Part shown: in pieces, positions 26,993 to 34,103 of the stretch | Layout: the number at the start of each line of letters is the position of its first letter | Position numbering within the stretch: the first letter of the stretch is position 1 | DNA from: Terriglobia bacterium | Lineage (GTDB): Bacteria > Acidobacteriota > Terriglobia > Terriglobales > Acidobacteriaceae | Direction: 5' to 3' | DNA: 64,000 nucleotides | Assembly: GCA_020073525.1 (NCBI GenBank) | Contig: JAIQFA010000004.1 | Coordinates: 1-64,000 of the forward strand | Notes under the pieces: model-generated | What the model was told of the DNA's origin: nothing | What the model saw: the letters and a program-made list of their open reading frames with translations, nothing else | The model's database searches: none | Made by a program: the position numbers and the translations under genes

Positions 26993-27028
26993 AAAACTCG
27001 ACCCGCGCACAGTTGAGCTGCGCGGGTC
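26993..27028 (-). terminator. Terminator-like hairpin after rpsB
   Basis: On the minus strand GACCCGCGCA and TGCGCGGGTC form a 10-bp stem with a 9-base loop, followed by GAGTTTTAT. It lies about 115 bases past the rpsB stop. Confidence 0.55.
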
Positions 27029-27057
27029 AGGTGTCGTTCTTGCGACTTCCAAATTCA

Positions 27058-27125
27058 GCCCCTGAAGGGGCGATTAATTTCGCAAGCTGTGCGGTATCGC
27101 TAAAGCGATACCCTGATACGAAACT
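27058..27125. repeat. Two-hairpin repeat (GCCCCTGAAGGGGC / GTATCGC type)
   Basis: GCCCCTGAAGGGGC, then GGTATCGCTAAAGCGATACC, then CTGATACGAAAC. It is the same architecture as 14352-14420 and 52731-52799, with paired base changes in the second stem (GGCATCG versus GGTATCG). Confidence 0.75.
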
Positions 27126-27142
27126 AGATACAAAAACTCGGG

Positions 27143-28063
27143 CTAGAACCTGCGCGTCTCCGCTTGTAGTTCGTCGACGTCTTCGGTGGCCGCTGTAGGA
27201 CGCTTGCGCGTACCCTTGCCCAGCACATCTTCCATGCGGATGTCTTCACCTTCGGGAGCCGCTACGGGAGCGGGTTCGCCGTCAGCTGGGGCTTCGGCAA
27301 ACACTTCTTCCACACCGGGAGCTTCGGCCGCCGGTGCGGGTTCTGCCACCGCTTGAATATCCGCCATCTGCTTGTCGTCCCGGGCGTGCACGCCCTCGGC
27401 AATCGACTCCGAGATTTTCGACGTGAACAGGCGGATCGCCCGCAGCGCGTCGTCGTTGCCCGGAATCACGTAATCGACTTCGCTCGGGTCGCAGTTGGTG
27501 TCGACCACGGCGACCACGGGAATGCCCAACTTGCGCGATTCGCGCACCGCAATCTGTTCTTTATTGGAATCGATGACGAAGATCGCATCCGGCAACCGTG
27601 TCATGTTCTTGATGCCGGCGAGATTCGCCTGCAGGTGCTTGCGCTCGCGCTCGAGTTTGATCACTTCCTTCTTTGGAAGCAGATCGTAACGGCCATCGGT
27701 GGCCATTTCGTCGAGTTCCTTGAGCCGCTTTACGGATTTCTGTACGGTGACCCAGTTGGTCAGCAGTCCGCCCAGCCAGCGCTGATTCACGTAGAACATC
27801 GAGCAACGCTGCGCCTCTTCGGCGATGGCGTCCTGCGCCTGGCGCTTGGTGCCCACGAAGAGGATGATTCTGCCCTCGGCGGCCAGGTCCTGCACAAATT
27901 TCGACGCTTCCTTGAACATCTTCAGCGTCTTCTGCAGATCGATAATGTAGATACCGTTGCGTTCGCCAAAGATAAACTCCTTCATCTTCGGGTTCCACCG
28001 CTTCGTCTGGTGCCCGAAGTGAACGCCCGCTTCGAGCAACTCCTTCATTGTAATGTTCGCCAA
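27143..28063 (-). CDS. rpsB: 30S ribosomal protein S2
   Basis: The 306-residue protein starts [20 protein letters not shown], the S2 signature, and keeps [22 protein letters not shown] and [19 protein letters not shown]. It belongs to the small subunit head. The core ends near residue 235; a further 70 acidic, Pro/Ala-rich residues follow ([21 protein letters not shown]), a lineage-type extension. It follows rpsI and precedes tsf, both on this strand. The spacer to rpsI contains repeated CAGCT words. Confidence 0.97.
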   Translation of the reverse strand: MANITMKELLEAGVHFGHQTKRWNPKMKEFIFGERNGIYIIDLQKTLKMFKEASKFVQDLAAEGRIILFVGTKRQAQDAIAEEAQRCSMFYVNQRWLGGLLTNWVTVQKSVKRLKELDEMATDGRYDLLPKKEVIKLERERKHLQANLAGIKNMTRLPDAIFVIDSNKEQIAVRESRKLGIPVVAVVDTNCDPSEVDYVIPGNDDALRAIRLFTSKISESIAEGVHARDDKQMADIQAVAEPAPAAEAPGVEEVFAEAPADGEPAPVAAPEGEDIRMEDVLGKGTRKRPTAATEDVDELQAETRRF

Positions 28064-28123
28064 TCAACCTCCTCAGTTGGTCTGCATCCGGACACTCACA
28101 GGCCCCGGATTGCCATTCCCGTC

Positions 28124-28201
28124 CACCCCGCCTCAGGGGAGGTGGGGGGATGAATTTAACACGTAAAACAGCTGTCAGCCATCAGCTCTCAGCCTTCAGC
28201 T
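28124..28201. repeat. Hairpin and CAGCT-word repeat between rpsI and rpsB
   Basis: CCACCCCGCCTC/GAGGTGGGG forms a hairpin. Next to it are tandem words (CAGCTGTCAGCCATCAGCTC). Similar words are at 28617-28652, 42798-42815 and 43970-43998. Confidence 0.6.
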
Positions 28202-28218
28202 AAACCCAAAACAAATCT

Positions 28219-28614
<396 letters not shown>

Positions 28615-28723
28615 TTAAGCCTTCAGCACTCAGCCGTCAGCATTCAGCTAACCCAGGTGCTTATCACCTTTCAAAGTTTTGTTAGCGTCGGCCTCCTTGG
28701 ACCTGAGACCTGACACCTTAGTT

Positions 28724-29155
28724 CTACGCAAACACCTTCGCTTCGGGCTTCTGCGCCTCGTGCGGGTGCTTGTCGCCTCGGTACACCTTCAACTTCGTAA
28801 ACATCTGCTTGCCCAGTTTGTTCTTGGGAAGCATGCGCGACACGGCGTCTTCAATGATCAGCTCCGGCTTGCGCACCAGCCGCTTCTTCATCTCTTCCCC
28901 GCGAATTCCGCCGGGATAGCCCGTGTAATGGTGATAGATCTTCTGATCCGCCTTCATGCCGGTGATCTTGATCTTCTCGGCATTGATGATGACCACGTGA
29001 TCGCCGGTGTCGATAAACGGCGTGTACTTGGGGCTCTCTTTGCCCATCAAAATGCGGGCCACGCGCGAGGCCAGGCGTCCGAGCGGAAGACCGCTCGCAT
29101 CCACCACAAACCACTTCCGCGTAATATCCCCTTCTTTGGGGAAATAGGTTGACAT
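28724..29155 (-). CDS. rplM: 50S ribosomal protein L13
   Basis: The 143-residue protein starts [20 protein letters not shown] and has the L13 motifs [32 protein letters not shown] and [22 protein letters not shown] (seen as a continuous helix region). It is an early assembly protein of the large subunit. GGGAGA lies 6 nt before the ATG. It is the first gene of the rplM-rpsI-rpsB-tsf-pyrH-frr run and is preceded by a good promoter at 29278-29307. Confidence 0.97.
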   Translation of the reverse strand: MSTYFPKEGDITRKWFVVDASGLPLGRLASRVARILMGKESPKYTPFIDTGDHVVIINAEKIKITGMKADQKIYHHYTGYPGGIRGEEMKKRLVRKPELIIEDAVSRMLPKNKLGKQMFTKLKVYRGDKHPHEAQKPEAKVFA

Positions 29156-29277
29156 CGGAAATCTCCCAGAAAATTAAAGAACGCGATGAAGACCGCTGAG
29201 TGCCCTAATCAATCTATCCACGCAGAAGGCGCGCTAGGTATTCCAGGCGGGCAGCCGCAGGACTTCCAAAGACATTT

Positions 29278-29307
29278 AGGATAGCCCAGCACCGGCGCGC
29301 TTGTCAA
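29278..29307 (-). promoter_or_regulatory. Sigma-70-type promoter of the rplM operon
   Basis: On the minus strand TTGACA (29307-29302) and TATCCT (29283-29278) are 18 bp apart, giving a leader of about 115 nt before rplM. The target duplication of the insertion element starts only 8 bp upstream of the -35 box. Confidence 0.6.
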
Positions 29308-29314
29308 CGAAGAG

Positions 29315-29322
29315 GTTCAGCC
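29315..29322. repeat. Left target-site duplication (GTTCAGCC)
   Basis: The 8 bases GTTCAGCC abut the left inverted repeat exactly and are repeated at 32207-32214. Confidence 0.9.
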
Positions 29323-29349
29323 GGTAGTGGGTCAGTTTGGTTTTCCACA
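29323..29349 (+). repeat. Left terminal inverted repeat
   Basis: GGTAGTGGGTCAGTTTG then GTTTTCCACA; 24 of 27 positions match the right end. The GGTxxTG start is typical of IS1-family ends. Confidence 0.88.
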
Positions 29350-29429
29350 GGTAAGGGGCTAGGATGTTAGCCCTCAAGCCGCGACCCGTCTTCCGGCCAA
29401 AAATCAGGCGGCTCCGTTGGAGAAAACGC

Positions 29430-30335
29430 GTGACTATTGCTGCTGGCTACCTTTGTGATACCGGGGTCATTATCTGTGCGGACACGCAAGAATCTATCCA
29501 GGGATTCGTCAAAACAAGCACTGAGAAAGTAAAGTTGTTCTCGGGTAGTTCCTACACGGTTGCTTTTGCTGGCGCTGGGGGCAACAGCGTTCAAATTGAC
29601 ATGGTGGTGCAGGAGATTTGCGACGAACTTAAGGAAGAAGAACCGCCATCGCTTGTGGGCTTTAAGGTTCTTTTACACGGTGTCTTGGACCGTCTGTTTC
29701 CTCAGCCCTATTATCCGAAAAACGATCCCGAAGTAGAACTGTTATTGGCAGTGAGGGAAAATCAGCAAACACACCTGTTTGTAGTCTTTGATAATGTCTT
29801 CGCCGAATCTACCGAATACGACTGTGTTGGCAGTGGTGTGGTGCTGGCAAAGTCCATGCTCCAACAGCACTGGAAACGTAGCTATTCTCTAGTAGAGGCG
29901 TACATCGTATCGGCTTATGTATTGTACCATGCGAAGAGATGGGTTGATGGATGCGGCGGCAAGAGTGATATTTTTCTTTTGCCCAATGGAACTGAAAACG
30001 TCACGCGTTTAGGAACCGACGAAATTAAGAGCCTAGAATCATACTTCGAACTGTTTGATTCTGCATTGCGTCCGTTGCTTATCGCCTGTCCATCTGAACC
30101 GCGAAATGACGCCAGGTTTAAGGATCAACTTGCAGATTCCAATCGAAACTTATGGGCAGCGCGAGCCATGTTCCAAGACTTTGAACAGGTATTTAAGCGA
30201 CTAATGAAAGAAGCGGGGATAGATGGAGAGAAAATGTGGGCCGAAGTCACTGAGTCTGTGGATCAACTACTTAAACCGCCATCTCCGTTCCCAGTGCCTT
30301 CGCCACCAGATTCTTCTCAATCACAGAAGCCTTGA
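29430..30335 (+). CDS. Proteasome-like Ntn-hydrolase (passenger gene)
   Basis: GGAG seven bases before the GTG at 29430 sets the start; the upstream frame is arginine-rich and unlike the family. The product is 301 residues and begins M-TIAAGYLCDTGVIICADT, so Met removal would expose Thr1, as in HslV. Asp17 and a Lys near 32-34 (STEKVKLF) fit the catalytic triad of beta-type proteasome subunits, followed by the FAGAGG strand. The C-terminal 100 residues have no counterpart in HslV. It may be a self-compartmentalising protease; no ATPase partner lies in the element. Its last 65 bp overlap the 3' end of the transposase gene. Confidence 0.7.
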   Translation: MTIAAGYLCDTGVIICADTQESIQGFVKTSTEKVKLFSGSSYTVAFAGAGGNSVQIDMVVQEICDELKEEEPPSLVGFKVLLHGVLDRLFPQPYYPKNDPEVELLLAVRENQQTHLFVVFDNVFAESTEYDCVGSGVVLAKSMLQQHWKRSYSLVEAYIVSAYVLYHAKRWVDGCGGKSDIFLLPNGTENVTRLGTDEIKSLESYFELFDSALRPLLIACPSEPRNDARFKDQLADSNRNLWAARAMFQDFEQVFKRLMKEAGIDGEKMWAEVTESVDQLLKPPSPFPVPSPPDSSQSQKP

Positions 30336-31164
30336 CCACAGGCTTTGGCAGTAACGCACACAGTTCCTCTATACTCCAAACGTGATCGGACAATCCCGAT
30401 TCCATCGCAGGCGTAACGCGCAACGTCTGATGCACGCGGCAGTAGTTGTAATACATGTAGTGCAGAGCAACGGAGTGGCGGTGATTGTCGGCTTTCTTAC
30501 TAAATCCGTTTGTTAAGCGCGTAAACCGACGCATCTGCATTCGCATTGTGAGGTTCTGGCGCTCTACGAAGCTGGTACTCACATGCTTCGGATCTGGGTC
30601 GCCGCTGACAACCTTCATGTCGCAGCCAATGCACGTCGCGGGAGAATAGCGCGTATCGTTCTCTGACGGAGCACCGTAGATTTTCTGCAATTGCGCGTAA
30701 TCAATATCGGCTCCGAAGGCGTTCTCAACTGCATCTAGATATGCGCGGTGGCCGTCCGTGGTGATCTGCACGCGGTTCCTAATTCGACTGGCGCAATCTT
30801 CCATGAACTCTTTCGCCCATCCGCCGTCGCGTCCGCCAACTAAGTACGAGACAACTAGTTTCGTATCCGCGTCGATTCCTACCCACGTCCAAATATCGCC
30901 CCAACCTTCCAGTTTCTTTTCCGCTCTGACGTTCTTCGCCTTCGCTCCGACGAAGCACCAGATTTCATCTGCCTGCAAACGGCGCACCTTGAGATTGCGC
31001 ACGGTGCGATTGTGGTAGCCAGCGCAGGCGCAGCCGATGTCAGCCAAGAGTTTTACGACTGTGTTCTTGGCGACTCCGGTCATGCGGACAGTGGCGCGAA
31101 TCGAACAGCCCTCAATCAAGCAGCTAATCACTCTGGCTTGGACTGTGGCGTCTAGGCGATTCAT
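30271..31164 (-). CDS. IS1-family-like DDE transposase
   Basis: The 297-residue protein has an N-terminal helix-turn-helix (EGCSIRATVRMTGVAKNTVV, as in InsA of IS1) and a catalytic core with Asp66 (QADEIWCFVGAKA), Asp137 (QITTDGHRAY) and Glu201 (FVERQNLTMRMQMRRFTRL). The DExWxFVGAKA and ERxNLxxRxxxxRxxR patterns are those of IS1 InsB. A single frame encodes both parts, so no frameshift is needed, unlike classical IS1. TTGACA-17-TATAAA ends 7 bases before the ATG, so the mRNA is probably leaderless. All catalytic residues are intact. Confidence 0.88.
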   Translation of the reverse strand: MNRLDATVQARVISCLIEGCSIRATVRMTGVAKNTVVKLLADIGCACAGYHNRTVRNLKVRRLQADEIWCFVGAKAKNVRAEKKLEGWGDIWTWVGIDADTKLVVSYLVGGRDGGWAKEFMEDCASRIRNRVQITTDGHRAYLDAVENAFGADIDYAQLQKIYGAPSENDTRYSPATCIGCDMKVVSGDPDPKHVSTSFVERQNLTMRMQMRRFTRLTNGFSKKADNHRHSVALHYMYYNYCRVHQTLRVTPAMESGLSDHVWSIEELCALLPKPVVKASVIEKNLVAKALGTEMAV

Positions 31165-31171
31165 ATTGACT

Positions 31172-31200
31172 TTTATACCATAGCCGCTTTAGCATGTCAA
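31172..31200 (-). promoter_or_regulatory. Transposase promoter giving a leaderless mRNA
   Basis: On the minus strand TTGACA (31200-31195) and TATAAA (31177-31172) are 17 bp apart. The start codon lies 7 bases past the -10 box, where transcription should begin. On the plus strand TTGACT (31166-31171) and TAGCAT (31190-31195), 18 bp apart, overlap it and could drive the gene at 31248. Confidence 0.65.
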
Positions 31201-31247
31201 GATCATTCTGTAAGACGCGAGGGATTTTAAGAAGCGAGGGGGGAAGA

Positions 31248-31604
31248 ATGGACGGTATAGCATTCATCAGCGCGGATGATTTTTTCTTGCTGCTGCAAGG
31301 CTGGCGCGAATCGAATTCACGGTTAAGAGTTAAGTTCCTCTCTACTGCATTACAGTTGTCAGTTTTCTGCGAGGTGCTAGATGCGCGGGATGGCCGCGTA
31401 GCATTTTGGATAGGCCAAAAGGAAAGCAAGAGTGCCGCCGATTTTAACGTCACCGGATGTCTTTTTGGTTTTCGGGATGTTAAAGCAAGTGAAGCGGGGT
31501 TGCCAGAAGGTGTAGAGGTGGAATCTGCGATTGAAGCAGTTCGGGATGACTTTGCCCTTCTCATAATGCTCCTCAAGTGGGATGATGTACCCGAAGAGGA
31601 ATGA
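31248..31604 (+). CDS. Hypothetical passenger protein, 118 residues
   Basis: The ATG at 31248 follows GGGGGGAAGA, which favours it over an earlier in-frame codon at 31194. The sequence is MDGIAFISADDFFLLLQGWR onward, with alternating hydrophobic stretches (LQLSVFCEVLDARDGRVAFWI) and an acidic C-terminus (LLKWDDVPEEE). There is no Cys pair, signal or membrane segment. I do not recognise the family. It reads away from the transposase gene from overlapping promoters. Confidence 0.55.
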   Translation: MDGIAFISADDFFLLLQGWRESNSRLRVKFLSTALQLSVFCEVLDARDGRVAFWIGQKESKSAADFNVTGCLFGFRDVKASEAGLPEGVEVESAIEAVRDDFALLIMLLKWDDVPEEE

Positions 31605-31674
31605 GGTATCACACATCGGCCACGGCTAGCACCGTGGCTTTTCTATTGCCATTAAACCATAAGGAGTCAAGCCG

Positions 31675-31887
31675 ATGATTCACGTCGAGTTCGCAATCCT
31701 GTTCCTGCTACTTGTGTGGATCATTCGCAAGCTGCCTAAGCCGTGGCTTGTGGATGCATCGCTGCGGAGGATCGTAGGACAGTTAAATCGGCTTGAAGCC
31801 GAAGCACGGCACGTTTCCTTGGAGCAGATTGACCAAGAGTTTGAGGAGTTCTACAGCAAACAAGCAAAACTGAAAGGATGGTTCTAG
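31675..31887 (+). CDS. Small membrane passenger protein, 70 residues
   Basis: AAGGAG eight bases before the ATG supports it. One membrane segment (FAILFLLLVWIIRKL, residues 6-20) is followed by a charged helix (LNRLEAEARHVSLEQIDQEF) that may form a coiled coil. Function is unknown. Its stop overlaps the stop of the convergent gene at 31884 by 4 bp, typical of tightly packed mobile elements. Confidence 0.55.
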   Translation: MIHVEFAILFLLLVWIIRKLPKPWLVDASLRRIVGQLNRLEAEARHVSLEQIDQEFEEFYSKQAKLKGWF

Positions 31888-32141
31888 GGCCGCTTCTTCC
31901 ACCGTGCTCTAGCAGCCTTCGCCGCGACCCTGGAACGCGCTGCCTTGGTCATGGTCTGAAGACGGCGCTTACCGCCGATCTGACCGCCCTTACGCCCTAT
32001 CGCAGCCATGTAGGCGGATAGATCAGTAGGCGGAACAGGCGTCACTGCTACAGGCTCTGGCGTATCGCTTGTGGACTGATCTACGATCCACTTCGCAAGC
32101 TGGTTTGGATCGCGTGGACGTTTTCCCTTGCCGATGGTCAC
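31884..32141 (-). CDS. Small basic KGG-like passenger protein
   Basis: I place the start at GTG 32141 (MTIGKGKRPRDPNQLAKWIV), since longer forms lack the family-like start. The 85-residue protein has a Pro-rich linker and a very basic C-terminus with AAIGRKGGQIGGKRR and KAARARWKKRP, resembling histone-H1-like or KGG-type bacterial proteins. It could bind DNA. The gene begins about 65 bp inside the right end of the element and reads inward, so its promoter may lie in or near the inverted repeat. Confidence 0.6.
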   Translation of the reverse strand: MTIGKGKRPRDPNQLAKWIVDQSTSDTPEPVAVTPVPPTDLSAYMAAIGRKGGQIGGKRRLQTMTKAARSRVAAKAARARWKKRP

Positions 32142-32179
32142 GAATCCATGATGCCACAGGCTGGATGCTAAAGCGAGGA

Positions 32180-32206
32180 TGTGGATATTCAAACTGACCC
32201 ACTACC
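32180..32206 (-). repeat. Right terminal inverted repeat
   Basis: Read on the minus strand it begins GGTAGTGGGTCAGTTTG and continues AATATCCACA. The adjacent duplication GTTCAGCC follows at 32207-32214. Confidence 0.88.
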
Positions 32207-32214
32207 GTTCAGCC
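32207..32214. repeat. Right target-site duplication (GTTCAGCC)
   Basis: Identical to 29315-29322. The bases outside differ, so the repeat is exactly 8 bp. Confidence 0.9.
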
Positions 32215-32276
32215 GGAAGGGGTTAACCACATCCCGTTGGTAAGGTGGCGTCCGCGGTCGCCACACCCCACCGTAC

Positions 32277-32606
32277 TCACCATTTCTTGAAAATGACCGC
32301 TACGGCCCCGATCATCATGGCAAAACCCACGAAGTAGTTCCACTTCAGCGGCTCCCTCAGATACAGCACGGAGAATACCGAGAACACGGTCAGGGTGATG
32401 ACCTCCTGGATGGTCTTCAGCTGCGCCGTCGTGAACTCGTAGGAGCCGACGCGGTTGGCGGGCACCTGGAAACAGTATTCCGCAAAAGCGATCAGCCAGC
32501 TGACAAGGATGACCTTGAACAGCGGTGCATGGCGATACTTCAGATGTCCATACCAGGCGAAAGTCATGAAGATGTTGGAAAGGGTCAGGAGCAGAATCGT
32601 GGTCAT
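32277..32606 (-). CDS. DUF486/DMT-type small membrane protein
   Basis: From the ATG at 32606 the protein is 109 residues with four membrane segments, starting MTTILLLTLSNIFMTFAWYG. It has the conserved FAEYCFQVPANRVGS motif and the REPLKWNYFVGFAMMIGAV tail of DUF486 proteins, a branch of the drug/metabolite transporter superfamily. The transported compound is unknown. An in-frame upstream extension overlaps hisC and looks spurious. Confidence 0.85.
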   Translation of the reverse strand: MTTILLLTLSNIFMTFAWYGHLKYRHAPLFKVILVSWLIAFAEYCFQVPANRVGSYEFTTAQLKTIQEVITLTVFSVFSVLYLREPLKWNYFVGFAMMIGAVAVIFKKW

Positions 32607-32665
32607 GGCGATATCTTGCCTGATTCCCGAGCACAGTTGCACCTGTCCAATTTTTAAGGAGGAAA

Positions 32666-33724
32666 CTAGCGGCGGGATTCCGCGATCGTCTCGCGGATCG
32701 CCTGTAATACTCCATCCATCTGGCTGGGTGTCCCGACTGTGATGCGCACGCATCCTTCGCAGCCAGGGTTTCCGGATGAATCGCGGACCAGAACGCCGCG
32801 CCGCCGCATCGACTCCACGAAGCGTTTCGCGGACGCACCTATTCGAACCAGAACAAAGTTCGTCTGACTCGGCCAGAAGTGCAGGCCCAACTCGTCGAAC
32901 AACCGCGCCAGCCGCTCGCGACCCTGCTTCACCTGGGCGACGTGATCGCGCACGAACGTCTGGTCGGCCAGCGCTTCTTCGAGACAAGCCAGCACAACCG
33001 AATTGACATTGAATGGCAGGCTGAACCGCCGTAGGTAGCTGATCTGCTCTGCCGCGCCGGTCAGCACCCCGAGGCGCAGGCCAGCGAGTCCGTAGGCTTT
33101 AGAAAACGTGCGCGCGACGAACAGGTTCGGATGGCGCGCCAGGTCCGGGAGTAGCGTCTCGCCGCAAAACTCGACGTAAGCTTCGTCGACCAGCACCGCG
33201 GCATCGGGCGCAGCTTCTGCAATCTTCAATAAGTCGGCGCGCTGGGCGACGAGGCCGGTGGGATTGTTCGGGTTGGCGATGGCGATCACGCGAGTGCGTG
33301 GCGAAATCCGGGCCAGTAAATTGGCCACGGGGAGCGCGAGGTCCTCGCCTGACTGGAGGCGCACGACCTTTGCACCCAGCGCCTCGCCCAACATCGGATA
33401 CATGACGAACGTGGGGTCCGCAAACAACAACTCGTCGCCGGCGCCGAGGTACGTCGTGAACAGCAACGACAGCGCCTCATCCATCCCATTGGTGAGCAAC
33501 ACCTGCTCGGGGGCAACGCCCAGGAAATTCGCGATCAGCCGCTCGCCAACTTCGCGCTCCGGATACAGCGAGATCTCCGCGGCCGAGAGCGAACGCAGTC
33601 GCGCCAGCACCCGTGGAGAGCATCCGGCCATGCTCTCGTTGAGATCGAGACTCAATCCGTCGCGGCCTACGATGGGCGAATGGCACGGGCTTAGGCTAGC
33701 AATCGACTCTCGCGGCTTCAGCAT
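32666..33724 (-). CDS. hisC: Histidinol-phosphate aminotransferase
   Basis: The 352-residue protein is a fold-type I PLP enzyme. It shows NGMDEALSLLFTTYLGAGDE, the substrate loop NPNNPTGLVA, the PLP-Asp/Tyr site LVDEAYVEFCGE and the PLP Lys in ARTFSKAYGLAGLRLG. This fits HisC, which makes histidinol phosphate in histidine synthesis; related aminotransferases for aromatic amino acids cannot be excluded. No other his gene is adjacent, which is common in this phylum. Length is typical. Confidence 0.88.
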   Translation of the reverse strand: MLKPRESIASLSPCHSPIVGRDGLSLDLNESMAGCSPRVLARLRSLSAAEISLYPEREVGERLIANFLGVAPEQVLLTNGMDEALSLLFTTYLGAGDELLFADPTFVMYPMLGEALGAKVVRLQSGEDLALPVANLLARISPRTRVIAIANPNNPTGLVAQRADLLKIAEAAPDAAVLVDEAYVEFCGETLLPDLARHPNLFVARTFSKAYGLAGLRLGVLTGAAEQISYLRRFSLPFNVNSVVLACLEEALADQTFVRDHVAQVKQGRERLARLFDELGLHFWPSQTNFVLVRIGASAKRFVESMRRRGVLVRDSSGNPGCEGCVRITVGTPSQMDGVLQAIRETIAESRR

Positions 33725-33777
33725 GAAGCGATGAGTTTACGACAGGCGGGAAGACCACGGCGCACCATTGTTTTGGT

Positions 33778-33836
33778 GTAGAGACGCTTGCCTCGTCTCG
33801 GTCGCCGGAGGAGACGCGGCAAGCCGCGTCTCTACC
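33778..33836. repeat. Palindromic repeat pair (GAGACGCGGC type)
   Basis: GTAGAGACGCTTGCCTCGTCTC and GAGACGCGGCAAGCCGCGTCTC lie side by side upstream of hisC. This is the doubled form also seen at 40155-40235 and 42161-42225. Confidence 0.75.
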
Positions 33837-34028
33837 CATCACCCTCCTGCCGCCTTACGTATTTCACCGCCGCAAAGATCACCGTGCAGATCAGGAAATC
33901 CACTAGCAGGCCCCAGTCTTCCTTGAAAAGACCATGCCGCGCAACAGCGGGCAAGTGGGGCAGGAGCAGGTAATAAATCGCGTTGCCTGCGAGCACGGCC
34001 ACGAGCGCGTCGAGAAAATTTTTCATCG
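33832..34028 (-). CDS. Small membrane protein
   Basis: I start it at ATG 34028 (MKNFLDALVAVLAGNAIYYL), preceded by AGAGTGGGA; ATG 34043 is an alternative. The product is about 65 residues with two hydrophobic segments (ALVAVLAGNAIYYLLLPHL and VDFLICTVIFAAV). There is no known domain. It diverges from recG, whose start lies 76 bp away. The gene end overlaps the edge of a palindromic repeat. Confidence 0.5.
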
Positions 34029-34103
34029 TCCCACTCTTCATCGAGTTCTTGCCCAAGCCGCCCTCCGCTCCTGCTAGCATTGCTCCTGCTACCATCGCTT
34101 AAG

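Larger units (their letters stand above)
29323..32206. mobile_element. IS1-type insertion element carrying passenger genes
   Basis: The 2884-bp element starts GGTAGTGGGTCAGTTTG and ends with the exact complement. The imperfect inverted ends extend 27 bp with 24 matches (both reach TCCACA). An 8-bp duplication, GTTCAGCC, flanks it. It contains an IS1-like DDE transposase on the minus strand and four passenger genes: a proteasome-like Ntn-hydrolase, two unknown small genes and a small basic KGG-like gene. Base composition is visibly less GC-rich than the flanks. Both ends and the duplication are intact, so insertion looks recent. Confidence 0.9.
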
